Below are positions 26,552-35,724 of a stretch of DNA of 64,000 bases, piece after piece. Source of the stretch: Christiangramia lutea. Its GTDB lineage: Bacteria > Bacteroidota > Bacteroidia > Flavobacteriales > Flavobacteriaceae. Every line of letters starts with the position of its first letter. Position 1 is the stretch's first letter. Location of the stretch: positions 1 to 64,000 of the forward strand of contig NZ_JAKVTV010000004.1 in assembly GCF_022489035.1 (NCBI RefSeq), given 5' to 3'. The notes beneath the pieces were generated by a model. That model saw nothing but the letters and a program-made list of their open reading frames with translations, made no database searches and had not been told where the DNA came from. The translations under genes were made by a program, and so were the position numbers.

Positions 26552-27553
26552 ATGAAGAAAATTACAAAAGCCACATACTTAAAGTGGTACGAGGATATGT
26601 TGTTTTGGCGCAAATTCGAAGATAAGCTTGCGCAGGTTTATATTCAACAGAAAGTTAGAGGGTTTTTACATTTATATAATGGGCAGGAAGCCATTTTGGC
26701 CGGAGCACTTCATGCGATGGATCTTGAAAAAGACCGTATGATCACCGCTTACCGAAATCACGTTCAGCCAATCGGGATGGGAGTAGATCCTAAAAAAGTG
26801 ATGGCCGAGCTTTATGGAAAGAAGACTGGTACCTCAATGGGTCTAGGTGGATCTATGCATATTTTTGCAAAAGAACAGAGGTTTTATGGTGGTCATGGAA
26901 TTGTAGGAGGACAAATTCCTCTTGGAGCTGGTCTTGCCTTTGCAGATAAATATCACAAGAGAGATAACGTTACCCTTACTTTCATGGGAGATGGAGCGGT
27001 GAGACAGGGTTCTCTTCATGAAACTCTTAACATGGCCGTAAACTGGAATCTTCCAGTAGTTTTCTGTGTAGAGAATAACGGTTATGCCATGGGTACTTCA
27101 GTGGCACGTACTTCCAAGGATACTGAGATCTGGAAGCTTGGAAATGGTTATGAAATGCCATGCGGTCCTGTAGATGCTATGGATCCTGTAAAAGTTGCTG
27201 AAGCATTTGATGAGGCCATTACCAGAGCAAGAAAAGGTGATGGTCCAACTTTCCTTGAATTAAAAACCTATAGATATAGAGGTCATTCAATGAGTGATGC
27301 TCAGAAGTATAGAACCAAGGATGAAGTAGCTGAATACCAGAAACTGGATCCTATTACAAAGGTTCGTGAAGTTATCAAAGAGAAAAAATACGCTTCAGAA
27401 AAAGAAATAAAAGAGATCGATAAACGCGTTAAGGAAAGAGTTTCAGAATGTGAGAAATTCGCAGATGAATCTGATTTTCCAGATACTAACATAATGTATG
27501 ACGTTGTTTACGAACAGGAGGATTATCCTTTTCTAGCACATAAATTAGACTAA
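26552..27553 (+). CDS. pdhA: Pyruvate dehydrogenase E1 component, alpha subunit
   Basis: Thiamine-diphosphate E1-alpha, which decarboxylates pyruvate and passes the acetyl group to the E2 lipoyl arm. The 333 residues contain the ThDP motif GDGAVRQGS...NN (146-176) and the conserved YRYRGHSMSD loop, including the Ser that is phosphorylated in eukaryotes. The E2 gene starts 3 bp after the stop. No E1-beta gene is here, so it must be encoded elsewhere; related branched-chain or acetoin E1-alpha proteins are less likely given the partner. Confidence 0.93.
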   Translation: MKKITKATYLKWYEDMLFWRKFEDKLAQVYIQQKVRGFLHLYNGQEAILAGALHAMDLEKDRMITAYRNHVQPIGMGVDPKKVMAELYGKKTGTSMGLGGSMHIFAKEQRFYGGHGIVGGQIPLGAGLAFADKYHKRDNVTLTFMGDGAVRQGSLHETLNMAVNWNLPVVFCVENNGYAMGTSVARTSKDTEIWKLGNGYEMPCGPVDAMDPVKVAEAFDEAITRARKGDGPTFLELKTYRYRGHSMSDAQKYRTKDEVAEYQKLDPITKVREVIKEKKYASEKEIKEIDKRVKERVSECEKFADESDFPDTNIMYDVVYEQEDYPFLAHKLD

Positions 27554-27556
27554 ACT

Positions 27557-29248
27557 ATGGCAGAAGTGATCAAAATGCCACGTTTGAGCGATACCATGGA
27601 AGAAGGTACCGTAGCAAAGTGGCTGAAACAAAAAGGAGATAAAGTAGAAGAAGGTGATATTCTTGCCGAGATCGAAACCGATAAGGCAACAATGGAATTC
27701 GAATCATTCTATGATGGGACCTTGCTTCATATTGGAATTGATGAAGGTGATTCTGCTCCTGTAGATTCTTTACTTGCCATTATTGGTGAAGAAGGAGAAG
27801 ATATTTCAGGTTTGCTTGAAGGAGGTGATGATGATTCTTCAAGTGATGATTCTTCAGATGATGATAAAAAGGAAGACAGGAAAGAAGATAAAGATTCTGA
27901 AGAATCAAAAGAGGAGGAAAGTTCTGAGGATAGCGATGATGAAGGTGATGATGGAGAAATCCCAGAAGGGGTTGAAATCATTAAAATGCCACGTCTTAGT
28001 GACACTATGGAAGAAGGAACTGTGGCTGCCTGGCTAAAGCAGGAAGGCGACAAGGTTGAGGAAGGAGATATTCTGGCTGAGATCGAAACTGATAAGGCAA
28101 CCATGGAATTCGAGTCCTTTTACGAAGGAACGCTTCTGAAAATCGGTATTCAGGAAGGCGAGTCTGCCAAAGTAGATAGTCTTCTTGCAATTATTGGTCC
28201 TGAGGGAACCGATGTCTCCAAGATCGATACTTCTGGTGGAGGTAAGAAAAAGGTAAAGAAATCTTCCGATTCAGATAAAGAAAAAGAGACCGATTCTTCG
28301 AAGGAATCTGATAAGCAGGATTCCGAAGAGAAGAAGTCATCTAGCCAGACCAAAGATGGAGGAAGGATTTTTGCTTCACCTCTGGCTAAAAAAATGGCGG
28401 AAGATAAGGGAATAGACCTGGCTGATGTTTCTGGTTCAGGAGAGAACGGAAGGATCGTTAAAAAGGATATTGAAAACTTCAAAGGAGCTGATAAGCCAGC
28501 TGAAGCCAAGAAAGAAAAAGCAGAAGAAACTTCAGCAGCACCACAGTCTTATGTGCCTGCAGGGGAAGAGAGTTTTGAGGAGAGGAAAAATTCGCAAATG
28601 CGTAAGACCATTGCGAAACGTCTAGGTGAATCTAAATTTACCGCTCCACATTATTATCTTACCATCGAAGTTGATATGGCTAATGCAATGGCATCGAGAA
28701 AGCAAATCAATGAGATGCCAGATGTAAAGGTATCTTTCAATGATATGGTGATCAAAGCTTCGGCAATGGCTCTTAGGAAGCATCCGCAGGTGAACAGTCA
28801 GTGGACCGGTGATACCATGAAGATCGCAAAGCATATTCATATGGGAGTTGCGGTAGCGGTTGAGGAAGGACTTGTAGTTCCTGTACTTAAATTTGCAGAT
28901 CAAATGTCATTAACTCAAATTGGGGGAAATGTGAAGGATCTTGCAGGTAAGGCCAGAAATAAGAAGATCCAGCCTTCAGATATGGAAGGAAGTACCTTTA
29001 CGGTTTCTAACCTTGGAATGTTCGGTATTGTTGAGTTCACAAGTATTATCAATCAGCCAAATTCAGCCATCCTTTCAGTAGGAACTATTGTTGAGAAACC
29101 AGTGGTTAAAAATGGTGAGATCGTGGTAGGAAATACTATGAAGTTAACCCTGGCTTGTGACCATAGAACCGTAGATGGTGCAACTGGAGCAGCATTTTTA
29201 CAAACTTTAAAAACTTATCTTGAGAATCCAGTTACTATGCTGGCTTAA
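27557..29248 (+). CDS. pdhC: Pyruvate dehydrogenase E2, dihydrolipoamide acetyltransferase
   Basis: Core acetyltransferase of the PDH complex. The 563 residues comprise lipoyl domain 1 (about 3-78, lipoyl-Lys43), an Asp/Ser/Lys/Glu-rich linker (about 83-136), lipoyl domain 2 (about 140-215, lipoyl-Lys180), a second charged linker, a peripheral-subunit-binding domain (about 270-307) and the catalytic domain with His536 and Asp540 in DHRTVDGA. The two lipoyl domains are nearly identical in protein but differ at many synonymous sites. A good terminator follows. Confidence 0.95.
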   Translation: MAEVIKMPRLSDTMEEGTVAKWLKQKGDKVEEGDILAEIETDKATMEFESFYDGTLLHIGIDEGDSAPVDSLLAIIGEEGEDISGLLEGGDDDSSSDDSSDDDKKEDRKEDKDSEESKEEESSEDSDDEGDDGEIPEGVEIIKMPRLSDTMEEGTVAAWLKQEGDKVEEGDILAEIETDKATMEFESFYEGTLLKIGIQEGESAKVDSLLAIIGPEGTDVSKIDTSGGGKKKVKKSSDSDKEKETDSSKESDKQDSEEKKSSSQTKDGGRIFASPLAKKMAEDKGIDLADVSGSGENGRIVKKDIENFKGADKPAEAKKEKAEETSAAPQSYVPAGEESFEERKNSQMRKTIAKRLGESKFTAPHYYLTIEVDMANAMASRKQINEMPDVKVSFNDMVIKASAMALRKHPQVNSQWTGDTMKIAKHIHMGVAVAVEEGLVVPVLKFADQMSLTQIGGNVKDLAGKARNKKIQPSDMEGSTFTVSNLGMFGIVEFTSIINQPNSAILSVGTIVEKPVVKNGEIVVGNTMKLTLACDHRTVDGATGAAFLQTLKTYLENPVTMLA

Positions 29249-29271
29249 GATTGTAAATATCAAACTAACTC

Positions 29272-29299
29272 AAATCCCGCTTAATCGCGGGATTTTTTT
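29272..29299 (+). terminator. Terminator of the pdhA-pdhC operon
   Basis: A perfect 9-bp stem (29272-29280 with 29287-29295), a six-base loop and a run of seven T (29293-29299). Confidence 0.88.
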
Positions 29300-29311
29300 A
29301 TCTTTAGCAGT

Positions 29312-30277
29312 ATGAGAAAATACAAATGTTTCCCCCGATTTTTTGCAACATTTCTATTGCTGATTCTGTTTCAAATCAATTTTGCCCAGGCTCCTAAGAA
29401 TAACTCTATCGAGGTTTCCGTATCCGAAATCAAGGAGGACCTGGATTTTCTTTCTTCAGATAAGCTGGCAGGAAGAGAAACTGGTTCAGAGGGAATAGAA
29501 AAAGCCGCGGAGTATATTGAAGCACATTTTAAGGAAATAGGAGTAACTCCATATTTTGAAAATTACCGGGATAATTTCAAGATTGAAGATAAGGATGCTT
29601 TTAACGTAGTTGGTTGGCTGGAAGGAAAAGATGAAGAGCTCAAAAATGAATTTATCATCATTGGTGCCCATTATGATCATATTGGTCATGGAAAACCTGT
29701 AGATGGAGATGAGATTGCTAACGGTGCCAACGATAACGCAGCAGGTACTATAGGAGTGATGCATATTGCTGAGCAACTTTCAAAAATAAATGACAATAAG
29801 AGGAGTGTTATTTTCGCCCTTTTCTCTGGAGAGGAAATGGGATTGAAAGGTTCAAAGCATCTCGCTGAAAAACTGAAAAAGGAAGATTTGGCACTTTATA
29901 CGATGATCAATCTTGAGATGATAGGGGTTCCAATGAAAGCCAAGGATTATATGGCTTATATTACAGGTTTCGAAAAGTCTAACCTTGCGACCAAATTCAA
30001 TGAATATTCTGAAAAAGAAGTTTTAGGATTTTTACCGCAGGCAGAGCAAATGAACCTTTTTAAAAGAAGTGATAATTATCCATTTTATGAACAATTTGGA
30101 ATTCCGGCACAAACCATATGTACCTTTGATTTCTCCAATTACCCATATTATCATCATGTAGATGATGAAGCTGAGTTTCTGGATACTGAACATATGGCAG
30201 ATCTAATAGAGAATCTGATGCCTGCGTTACATCAGATGGCAAACACCGCTGATAAGGAGATAAAAATGACTGAATGA
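29312..30277 (+). CDS. Secreted M28-family metallopeptidase
   Basis: Predicted periplasmic or secreted zinc aminopeptidase. The 321 residues begin with a signal peptide (about 1-26, NFAQ). Zinc and catalytic motifs of family M28 are visible: His120 in AHYDH, Asp141 in GANDNAAG, Glu174/Glu175 in SGEEMG, and a late YHHVDDE. A PA domain is not apparent. The substrate is unknown, though aminopeptidase and glutaminyl-cyclase-like activities occur in the family. Its stop overlaps the next start (ATGA), the head of a packed five-gene run. Confidence 0.92.
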   Translation: MRKYKCFPRFFATFLLLILFQINFAQAPKNNSIEVSVSEIKEDLDFLSSDKLAGRETGSEGIEKAAEYIEAHFKEIGVTPYFENYRDNFKIEDKDAFNVVGWLEGKDEELKNEFIIIGAHYDHIGHGKPVDGDEIANGANDNAAGTIGVMHIAEQLSKINDNKRSVIFALFSGEEMGLKGSKHLAEKLKKEDLALYTMINLEMIGVPMKAKDYMAYITGFEKSNLATKFNEYSEKEVLGFLPQAEQMNLFKRSDNYPFYEQFGIPAQTICTFDFSNYPYYHHVDDEAEFLDTEHMADLIENLMPALHQMANTADKEIKMTE

Positions 30278-30960
30278 AAAAGAATATTGTAATTACTGGT
30301 ACTAGCAGAGGAATAGGCTTTGAGCTTGTTTCAATATTTGCGGGAATGGGCCACAATGTGCTCGCACTTTCCCGTAACGAGAAGCCGATTAAGGATAAGA
30401 ACCTTGAAAATGTAAAGGCCTTTTCTTTTGATATCATCAGTGAGGATAGTCACCTTAAGGCTGAAAACTATATTACCCATCATTGGGACTCTAAAGTGGA
30501 TATTCTAATCAATAATGCCGGAGCGCTTCTTAATAAACCATTTTCTGAAAGCAGGTGGGAAGACTTTAAACGAATCTACGAGGTAAATGTTTTTGGTGTT
30601 GCCGAGGTAACCAGAAAATTAATTCCTTACATGCATAGTAACTCACATGTGCTAACTGTTAGCAGTATGGGCGGGATTCAGGGGAGTATGAAATTTCCTG
30701 GTTTGGCGGCTTATAGTAGTAGCAAAGGCGCGGTGCTCACACTTACTGAATTATTAGCAGAAGAATATAAGGAGGGCGGACCTTCATTCAATGCCCTTGC
30801 CCTGGGTGCGGTCCAAACCGAGATGCTTGATGAAGCCTTTCCTGGATATACGGCACCTGTTTCAGCAGCAGATATGGCTGCCTATATTGCCGATTTTAGC
30901 TTAACTGGGCATAATTTCTATAATGGCAAGATCATGCAGGTATCCAACAGCACCCCTTAA
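30274..30960 (+). CDS. Short-chain dehydrogenase/reductase
   Basis: NAD(P)-dependent SDR-family oxidoreductase of 228 residues. TGTSRGIG (8-15) is the nucleotide-binding motif, INNAG (79-83) the structural motif, and Ser130/131, Tyr147 and Lys151 (YSSSK) the catalytic set. It overlaps the peptidase gene by ATGA and lies 3 bp before the SprT-like gene. The substrate cannot be inferred. Confidence 0.92.
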   Translation: MKKNIVITGTSRGIGFELVSIFAGMGHNVLALSRNEKPIKDKNLENVKAFSFDIISEDSHLKAENYITHHWDSKVDILINNAGALLNKPFSESRWEDFKRIYEVNVFGVAEVTRKLIPYMHSNSHVLTVSSMGGIQGSMKFPGLAAYSSSKGAVLTLTELLAEEYKEGGPSFNALALGAVQTEMLDEAFPGYTAPVSAADMAAYIADFSLTGHNFYNGKIMQVSNSTP

Positions 30961-30963
30961 GGA

Positions 30964-31563
30964 ATGAAAGAGATCCTGGAAAGATATTTACCGTCCAATG
31001 CTGTGGAACCCGTTTCAGAACTTATTAAGCTGAATGGAGTTCATCTCAAGATCGTGAATGAGCGGGTTACTCGTCACGGTGATTATCGCAGGATGCCAGA
31101 TGGAACCCAGCAGATTACTATTAATGCCAATTTGAATAAATACAGGTTTCTAATAACCAGTATACATGAGATTGCTCATTTAGTGGCTTTTGAAAAATAT
31201 GGCAGAGCGATCAAACCACATGGTGAAGAATGGAAACATTGTTTTAGAAGTCTAATGCTGCCTTTTATCAGGCCAGAGATCTTTCCTAATTCTTTACTTC
31301 CGGTAATTGCCAGGCATTTTAAGAACCCAAAAGCAAGCAGTGATACCGATGCAAATTTATCTATAGCCCTAAAAAGTTTTGATCCGGAGAATGGTAAAAG
31401 TTACGTTTTTGAAATCCCACCTGGTAGCTTGTTTAAAATTTATAATGGCAAAATCTTTAAAAAAGGTGCCAGAAAAGTGAAAAGATATGAATGTCTAGAG
31501 GTAGAAACTGGAAGAATTTATCTTTTTCAGCCAAATGCTGAAGTACATTTATTAAAAGTTTGA
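30964..31563 (+). CDS. SprT-like zinc metalloprotease
   Basis: A 199-residue protein with an SprT-type domain: HEIAH (68-72) supplies two zinc ligands and the catalytic Glu, and KPHGEEWK (His86) carries the third ligand. The C-terminal part (about 130-199) resembles a small zinc-ribbon-like domain, but the usual paired cysteines are not clear. Related SPRTN proteins degrade DNA-protein crosslinks in eukaryotes; bacterial roles are little known. It lies in the operon between the SDR and guanylyltransferase genes. Confidence 0.85.
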   Translation: MKEILERYLPSNAVEPVSELIKLNGVHLKIVNERVTRHGDYRRMPDGTQQITINANLNKYRFLITSIHEIAHLVAFEKYGRAIKPHGEEWKHCFRSLMLPFIRPEIFPNSLLPVIARHFKNPKASSDTDANLSIALKSFDPENGKSYVFEIPPGSLFKIYNGKIFKKGARKVKRYECLEVETGRIYLFQPNAEVHLLKV

Positions 31564-31567
31564 AGTT

Positions 31568-32659
31568 ATGACAGGAAGTAAAAAGGATAATTATTACGCG
31601 ATTTTAATGGCCGGAGGAGTAGGATCTAGATTCTGGCCTTCCAGCAAATCTTCCAATCCTAAACAATTTATAGATGTTCTTGGTTTTGGAGAAAGCCTTT
31701 TTCAAACCACCTATAACCGTCTTTTAAAGCTAATTCCGGCAGAGAATATTTACGTCCTTACGAATGAAAAGTATGTAGAAATGATAAGGGAGCAGGTTCC
31801 TCAGATTAAATATGAGCAAATCGTTCCAGAGCCGGAGATGCGCAATACTGCGCCAAGTATTTTATTAGGTGCTTTAAAGATCTATAAAGCCAATCCAAAG
31901 GCTCTTACCATAGTCGCGCCTAGCGACCACTGGTTAAAAGATGAAGACGCTTTTATAGATTCTATTCAACTGGCTTTTGATAGCGCCGAAAAGAAAGATC
32001 GCCTCATCACTCTTGGAATAGAACCCACCAATCCAAATACTGGTTACGGTTATATAAAATACGATCCCGAAGAAAAAGGTAAGGTTAAAAAAGTTGAAAA
32101 ATTTACGGAAAAACCAAACGAGAAAAAGGCTCAGGAATTTCTAGACGCTGGTAATTACGCTTGGAATGCAGGAATATTCATTTGGAGTGCAAAATTTATA
32201 ATTGAGAATTTCAAGAAATACCTTCCTGAGATGTATAGTATTTTTGAAAAAGGAGAGGAGATCTGGAACACCAGTGAGGAAAAAGAATTCCTGAACGAAA
32301 ATTATGCAAATGCTGCAAATTTATCCATAGACTACGGAATTATGGAGAAGTCAGACTCGGTTTATGTTATTCCCGTGAAATATCACTGGAGCGACCTTGG
32401 TACCTGGTCTTCTGTACAAACTGAATTACCATCAGATGAAGAAGATAATACAGCTGTGAATTGCAGGCTGCTGGCATATGATTCAGAGAATAATATTGTT
32501 TCAACGAAAGAAAAAAAGATTGTAGTTTTAGACGAACTCTCAGGATACATAGTAGTAGAAGATAAAGATGTACTTATGATAGTTCCAAAATCAAAGGAGC
32601 AGGAGATCAAGGAAATCAGGGAACGTGTTATGAAAGATTTTGGCGAAGACCTAGGTTAA
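31568..32659 (+). CDS. manC: Mannose-1-phosphate guanylyltransferase
   Basis: Makes GDP-mannose from GTP and mannose-1-phosphate for surface glycans. The 363 residues have the nucleotidyltransferase signature AGGVGSRFWP (15-24), PKQF, the VAPSDHW metal-binding motif, FTEKP and the NAGIFIW motif. It lacks the C-terminal phosphomannose isomerase domain of long ManC/AlgA proteins. The gene is in a mixed operon, not in a polysaccharide locus. Confidence 0.93.
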   Translation: MTGSKKDNYYAILMAGGVGSRFWPSSKSSNPKQFIDVLGFGESLFQTTYNRLLKLIPAENIYVLTNEKYVEMIREQVPQIKYEQIVPEPEMRNTAPSILLGALKIYKANPKALTIVAPSDHWLKDEDAFIDSIQLAFDSAEKKDRLITLGIEPTNPNTGYGYIKYDPEEKGKVKKVEKFTEKPNEKKAQEFLDAGNYAWNAGIFIWSAKFIIENFKKYLPEMYSIFEKGEEIWNTSEEKEFLNENYANAANLSIDYGIMEKSDSVYVIPVKYHWSDLGTWSSVQTELPSDEEDNTAVNCRLLAYDSENNIVSTKEKKIVVLDELSGYIVVEDKDVLMIVPKSKEQEIKEIRERVMKDFGEDLG

Positions 32660-32664
32660 CAAAT

Positions 32665-34098
32665 ATGGTAAATAAAGAAAAAAAGGAAAAGGACCAGAAG
32701 GATGCTGGTCGGGAAAATCTGCGGGAAGATGCCAAGGATCTTCATATAAAAACAAAGAATTTTATTGGTCGGCTTCTGGATATCAGGGAGGATACCGATA
32801 GAGAGTCAACTGTCGCTGCGGTTCAAAAAGATATTTCCTTCAAGGGACACAATGCATGGATTCTCATATTTTCAATTTTTGTCGCTTCCATTGGATTAAA
32901 CGTAAGCAGTACCGCAGTAGTTATTGGTGCCATGCTTATATCTCCTCTTATGGGACCTATAGTAGGTGTTGGGATGGCCGTAGCGATCAACGATGTGGAT
33001 ACCCTAAGACGTTCCCTATCGAACCTGGGTATTATGGTTAGTTTAAGTGTTTTAACAGCGACCGTTTATTTCTTTATTTCACCAGTTAAACATGAAACTC
33101 CGGAGATTATTGCCAGAACCTATCCAACGATTCTGGATGTGCTTGTGGCAATCTTTGGTGGGCTTGCCCTTATCGTGGCGAAAACCAAAAAAGGAACTAT
33201 CGCAAGTGTGATCCTGGGTGTTGCAATAGCAACGGCCCTTATGCCACCATTATGTACGGTGGGGTATGGTCTGGCGAATGCGAAATGGGATTTCGCTTTG
33301 GGGGCGCTTTATCTATTTTCGATTAATGCAGTATTTATCGCACTCTCGACCTTCGTGGTATCCAAGCTTCTTGGTTTCCCGCTCGTGAAATATGCCAATA
33401 GTAAAAGGAGAAAGCGAACTGCGCAAATAGCCTCTACCATTGCTATAATTGTTATGATACCTAGTATTATATTATTTGTAAAACTGTTAAGGCAACAGGT
33501 TTTTCAAAGTAAAGCCAATGAATTTGTAGAAGCTTCAATAAGGTACAATGGAGCTGAGATTTTAAAGTCTACCAACGATTTCAAGGAAAATACGATTGAT
33601 GTTTATATGATAGGGGAGCTTATCCCCCAGGGGACTATCGCGACCTGGCAAGAGGAACTTAATGAGATTGAAGTATTAAAAAAAGTTGAGCTTATAGTGC
33701 ACCAGGGGAGCGAACAAAACCAGGACATAAATGAATTGTCTTCTCAGGTGAAAAGTGGTATTCTGGAGGATCTTTATGTGAAGAATCAGGAAGCTATGGA
33801 AAATAAAGATAAGCGGATTCAACTGCTGGAATCTGAACTTTCTAAATATCGAGGGGACGCCTTTTCATTTGAAGAACTTAGTAAGGAAGCCAAGATAAAT
33901 TATGAAAATATAGAAGAGATAGGTTATTCCAATTTAATCACTACTAATTTCCAGAAAACAGATACGATTCCAACCTTTACAGTTAACTGGAATGATGCAG
34001 TAAAGAAAAGTGATCTGGCATTGCAGCAGGAAAAATTCGCCAGCTGGATGAGGTTAAGGTTAAAACTGGATACGCTTGCAATAAAAAATGTAAGGTAG
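32665..34098 (+). CDS. DUF389 membrane protein
   Basis: A 477-residue membrane protein of the DUF389 (TIGR00341) family. A charged N-terminal tail of about 60 residues is followed by about six membrane spans between 70 and 280 with the hallmark SSTAVVIGAMLISPLMGP, then a long hydrophilic C-terminal part (about 290-477) with a predicted coiled-coil segment (KDKRIQLLESELSKY). The function is unknown. It is the last gene of the run and is convergent with the ABC operon, only 4 bp between stops. Confidence 0.88.
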   Translation: MVNKEKKEKDQKDAGRENLREDAKDLHIKTKNFIGRLLDIREDTDRESTVAAVQKDISFKGHNAWILIFSIFVASIGLNVSSTAVVIGAMLISPLMGPIVGVGMAVAINDVDTLRRSLSNLGIMVSLSVLTATVYFFISPVKHETPEIIARTYPTILDVLVAIFGGLALIVAKTKKGTIASVILGVAIATALMPPLCTVGYGLANAKWDFALGALYLFSINAVFIALSTFVVSKLLGFPLVKYANSKRRKRTAQIASTIAIIVMIPSIILFVKLLRQQVFQSKANEFVEASIRYNGAEILKSTNDFKENTIDVYMIGELIPQGTIATWQEELNEIEVLKKVELIVHQGSEQNQDINELSSQVKSGILEDLYVKNQEAMENKDKRIQLLESELSKYRGDAFSFEELSKEAKINYENIEEIGYSNLITTNFQKTDTIPTFTVNWNDAVKKSDLALQQEKFASWMRLRLKLDTLAIKNVR

Positions 34099-34102
34099 GT
34101 AA

Positions 34103-34867
34103 TTACAGGCCTTTAAGCTGAGCCTTTCTAACTTTCTGAAAAAGGTTGGAAGAGTAAACAAAATCGGTAACGCTTGCGTCATCTGTTTTAAAGATCTCCT
34201 CTTTGGTTCCTTTCCAGGCAAGTAATCCATCCTTTAAAAATGCGATCCTTTCTCCTATTTCAAGAACCGAGTTCATATCGTGAGTAATCAGCACCGTAGT
34301 GATATCATTTTCCACTGTAAGCTCCTGGATCAGATTATCGATCACCGTGGCAGTTTGAGGATCTAGGCCTGAATTGGGTTCGTCACAGAATAGATATTTG
34401 GGCTTATTTACGATAGCCCTGGCAATGGCAACCCTTTTCTGCATCCCACCACTTATCTCTGACGGCATTTTATTTCCGTTCCCTTCAAGATTAACCCTTT
34501 CTAGTACTTCGTTGACCCGGGCAAGCATTTCAGACTTTTTCTGTTTGGTGAACATCCTTAGCGGAAACATTACATTTTCTTCCACGGTCATAGAATCAAA
34601 AAGAGCTCCTCCCTGGAATAGCATTCCCATTTCGGTTCTGAGTTCTCTTTGTTCCTCGTCTGAAAATGTAGAATATGGTTTCCCGTCGTATTCAATGGTT
34701 CCTTTGTCAGCTTTAAAAAGCCCGAGCATACATTTTAAAAATACACTTTTACCCGACCCAGACTGACCAATGATAAGGTTGGTTTTTCCTCTTTCGAAGG
34801 TATAATTGATGCCTTTCAGAATTTCCTGACCGTTAAAACCTTTATGTAAATTCTTTACCTGTATCAT
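34103..34867 (-). CDS. ABC transporter ATP-binding protein, MlaF type
   Basis: A 254-residue ATPase of the lipid-transport (Mla/Mce) ABC branch. Walker A GQSGSGKS (34-41), signature SGGMQKRVAIARA, Walker B YLFCDEPNSGLDP and the H-loop ITHDM are all present. FEPNSGLDP-type sequence and an adjacent MlaE-type permease support phospholipid transport between membranes. An MlaD/MCE gene is not next to it, so substrate-binding parts must lie elsewhere. Confidence 0.92.
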   Translation of the reverse strand: MIQVKNLHKGFNGQEILKGINYTFERGKTNLIIGQSGSGKSVFLKCMLGLFKADKGTIEYDGKPYSTFSDEEQRELRTEMGMLFQGGALFDSMTVEENVMFPLRMFTKQKKSEMLARVNEVLERVNLEGNGNKMPSEISGGMQKRVAIARAIVNKPKYLFCDEPNSGLDPQTATVIDNLIQELTVENDITTVLITHDMNSVLEIGERIAFLKDGLLAWKGTKEEIFKTDDASVTDFVYSSNLFQKVRKAQLKGL

Positions 34868-34870
34868 TTG

Positions 34871-35608
34871 TTAACTTAATAAGAGTTGCGTAACAGCATA
34901 GTTAGTAATAATTAAAACCACACTGGTCCAAACAAAAGAAGTAGTTGAAGCTTCACCAACTTCCAGCGCCCCACCTTTCATATAGTATCCATGATAGGCA
35001 GGAACTGTAGCCAGGATAAAAGCAAAAAGGAAGGTTTTTATAAAGGCATAGGTTAGGTGAAACGGAATGAATTCATCCTGAAGCCCGGATATAAATTGAT
35101 CTGAGTTTACAAAACCTCCAAGAACTGCCGCAGAATATGCCCCGGCTATTCCAAGAAACATCGAGATCGCGATCACGAAAGGATAAGTTAGCATCGCAAT
35201 GATCTTAGGAAAAATAAGGTAGTTCTTCGAGTTTATTCCCATTACCTCTAAGGCATCGATCTGTTCGGTTACCCTCATCGAACCTATACTTGAAGTGATA
35301 AAAGATCCCACTTTACCTGCCATAATGATGGAGATAAAGGTTGGAGCGAATTCAAGTATAACAGATTGTCTTGCAGCGTAGGCAACAAGGGATTTCGGTA
35401 TCAATGGGTTATTGAGGTTGAGTGCGGTTTGAATAGCTACTACCGCTCCAATGAAGAAGGAAAGGAAAGCTACAATTCCTAATGACCCCATTATTAAATC
35501 ATCTATTTCTTTTAGGATAAGATTTTTGAGAACCGAACCTTTGGTCATTCGGCCAAAAACTCCTTTAAGCATTAAAAAATATTCCCCAATGGAGTGCAGG
35601 TAGGTCAT
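34871..35608 (-). CDS. mlaE: ABC transporter permease, MlaE type
   Basis: A 245-residue integral membrane permease of the MlaE/Ttg2B family, with an amphipathic N-terminus, four to five membrane spans, and the conserved RVTEQIDALEVMG cytoplasmic loop that contacts the ATPase. The ATP-binding gene starts 3 bp after its stop, giving a two-gene unit. Confidence 0.92.
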   Translation of the reverse strand: MTYLHSIGEYFLMLKGVFGRMTKGSVLKNLILKEIDDLIMGSLGIVAFLSFFIGAVVAIQTALNLNNPLIPKSLVAYAARQSVILEFAPTFISIIMAGKVGSFITSSIGSMRVTEQIDALEVMGINSKNYLIFPKIIAMLTYPFVIAISMFLGIAGAYSAAVLGGFVNSDQFISGLQDEFIPFHLTYAFIKTFLFAFILATVPAYHGYYMKGGALEVGEASTTSFVWTSVVLIITNYAVTQLLLS

Positions 35609-35692
35609 TAATTGAATTTTGAAAAGCTAAAATACTAAAATTTCATTCTAAAGTATTTAAGGCTTAATTAAACTTTAGCGTTTGAAGTTTAG

Positions 35693-35700
35693 TATTTTTG
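35693..35700 (+). promoter_or_regulatory. -7 box of the pafA promoter
   Basis: TATTTTTG lies 24 bp before the pafA ATG. A matching -33 element is not clear. Pho-type control cannot be assessed from this sequence. Confidence 0.5.
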
Positions 35701-35724
35701 AGCTATATCTAAAAATTGAAATGA

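Noticed and set aside
27727-28509. Ser/Pro-rich minus-strand ORFs opposite the PDH E2 linkers
   Set aside because: The reverse complement of Asp/Glu/Ser/Lys codon runs gives long Ser/Leu-rich open frames by composition alone.
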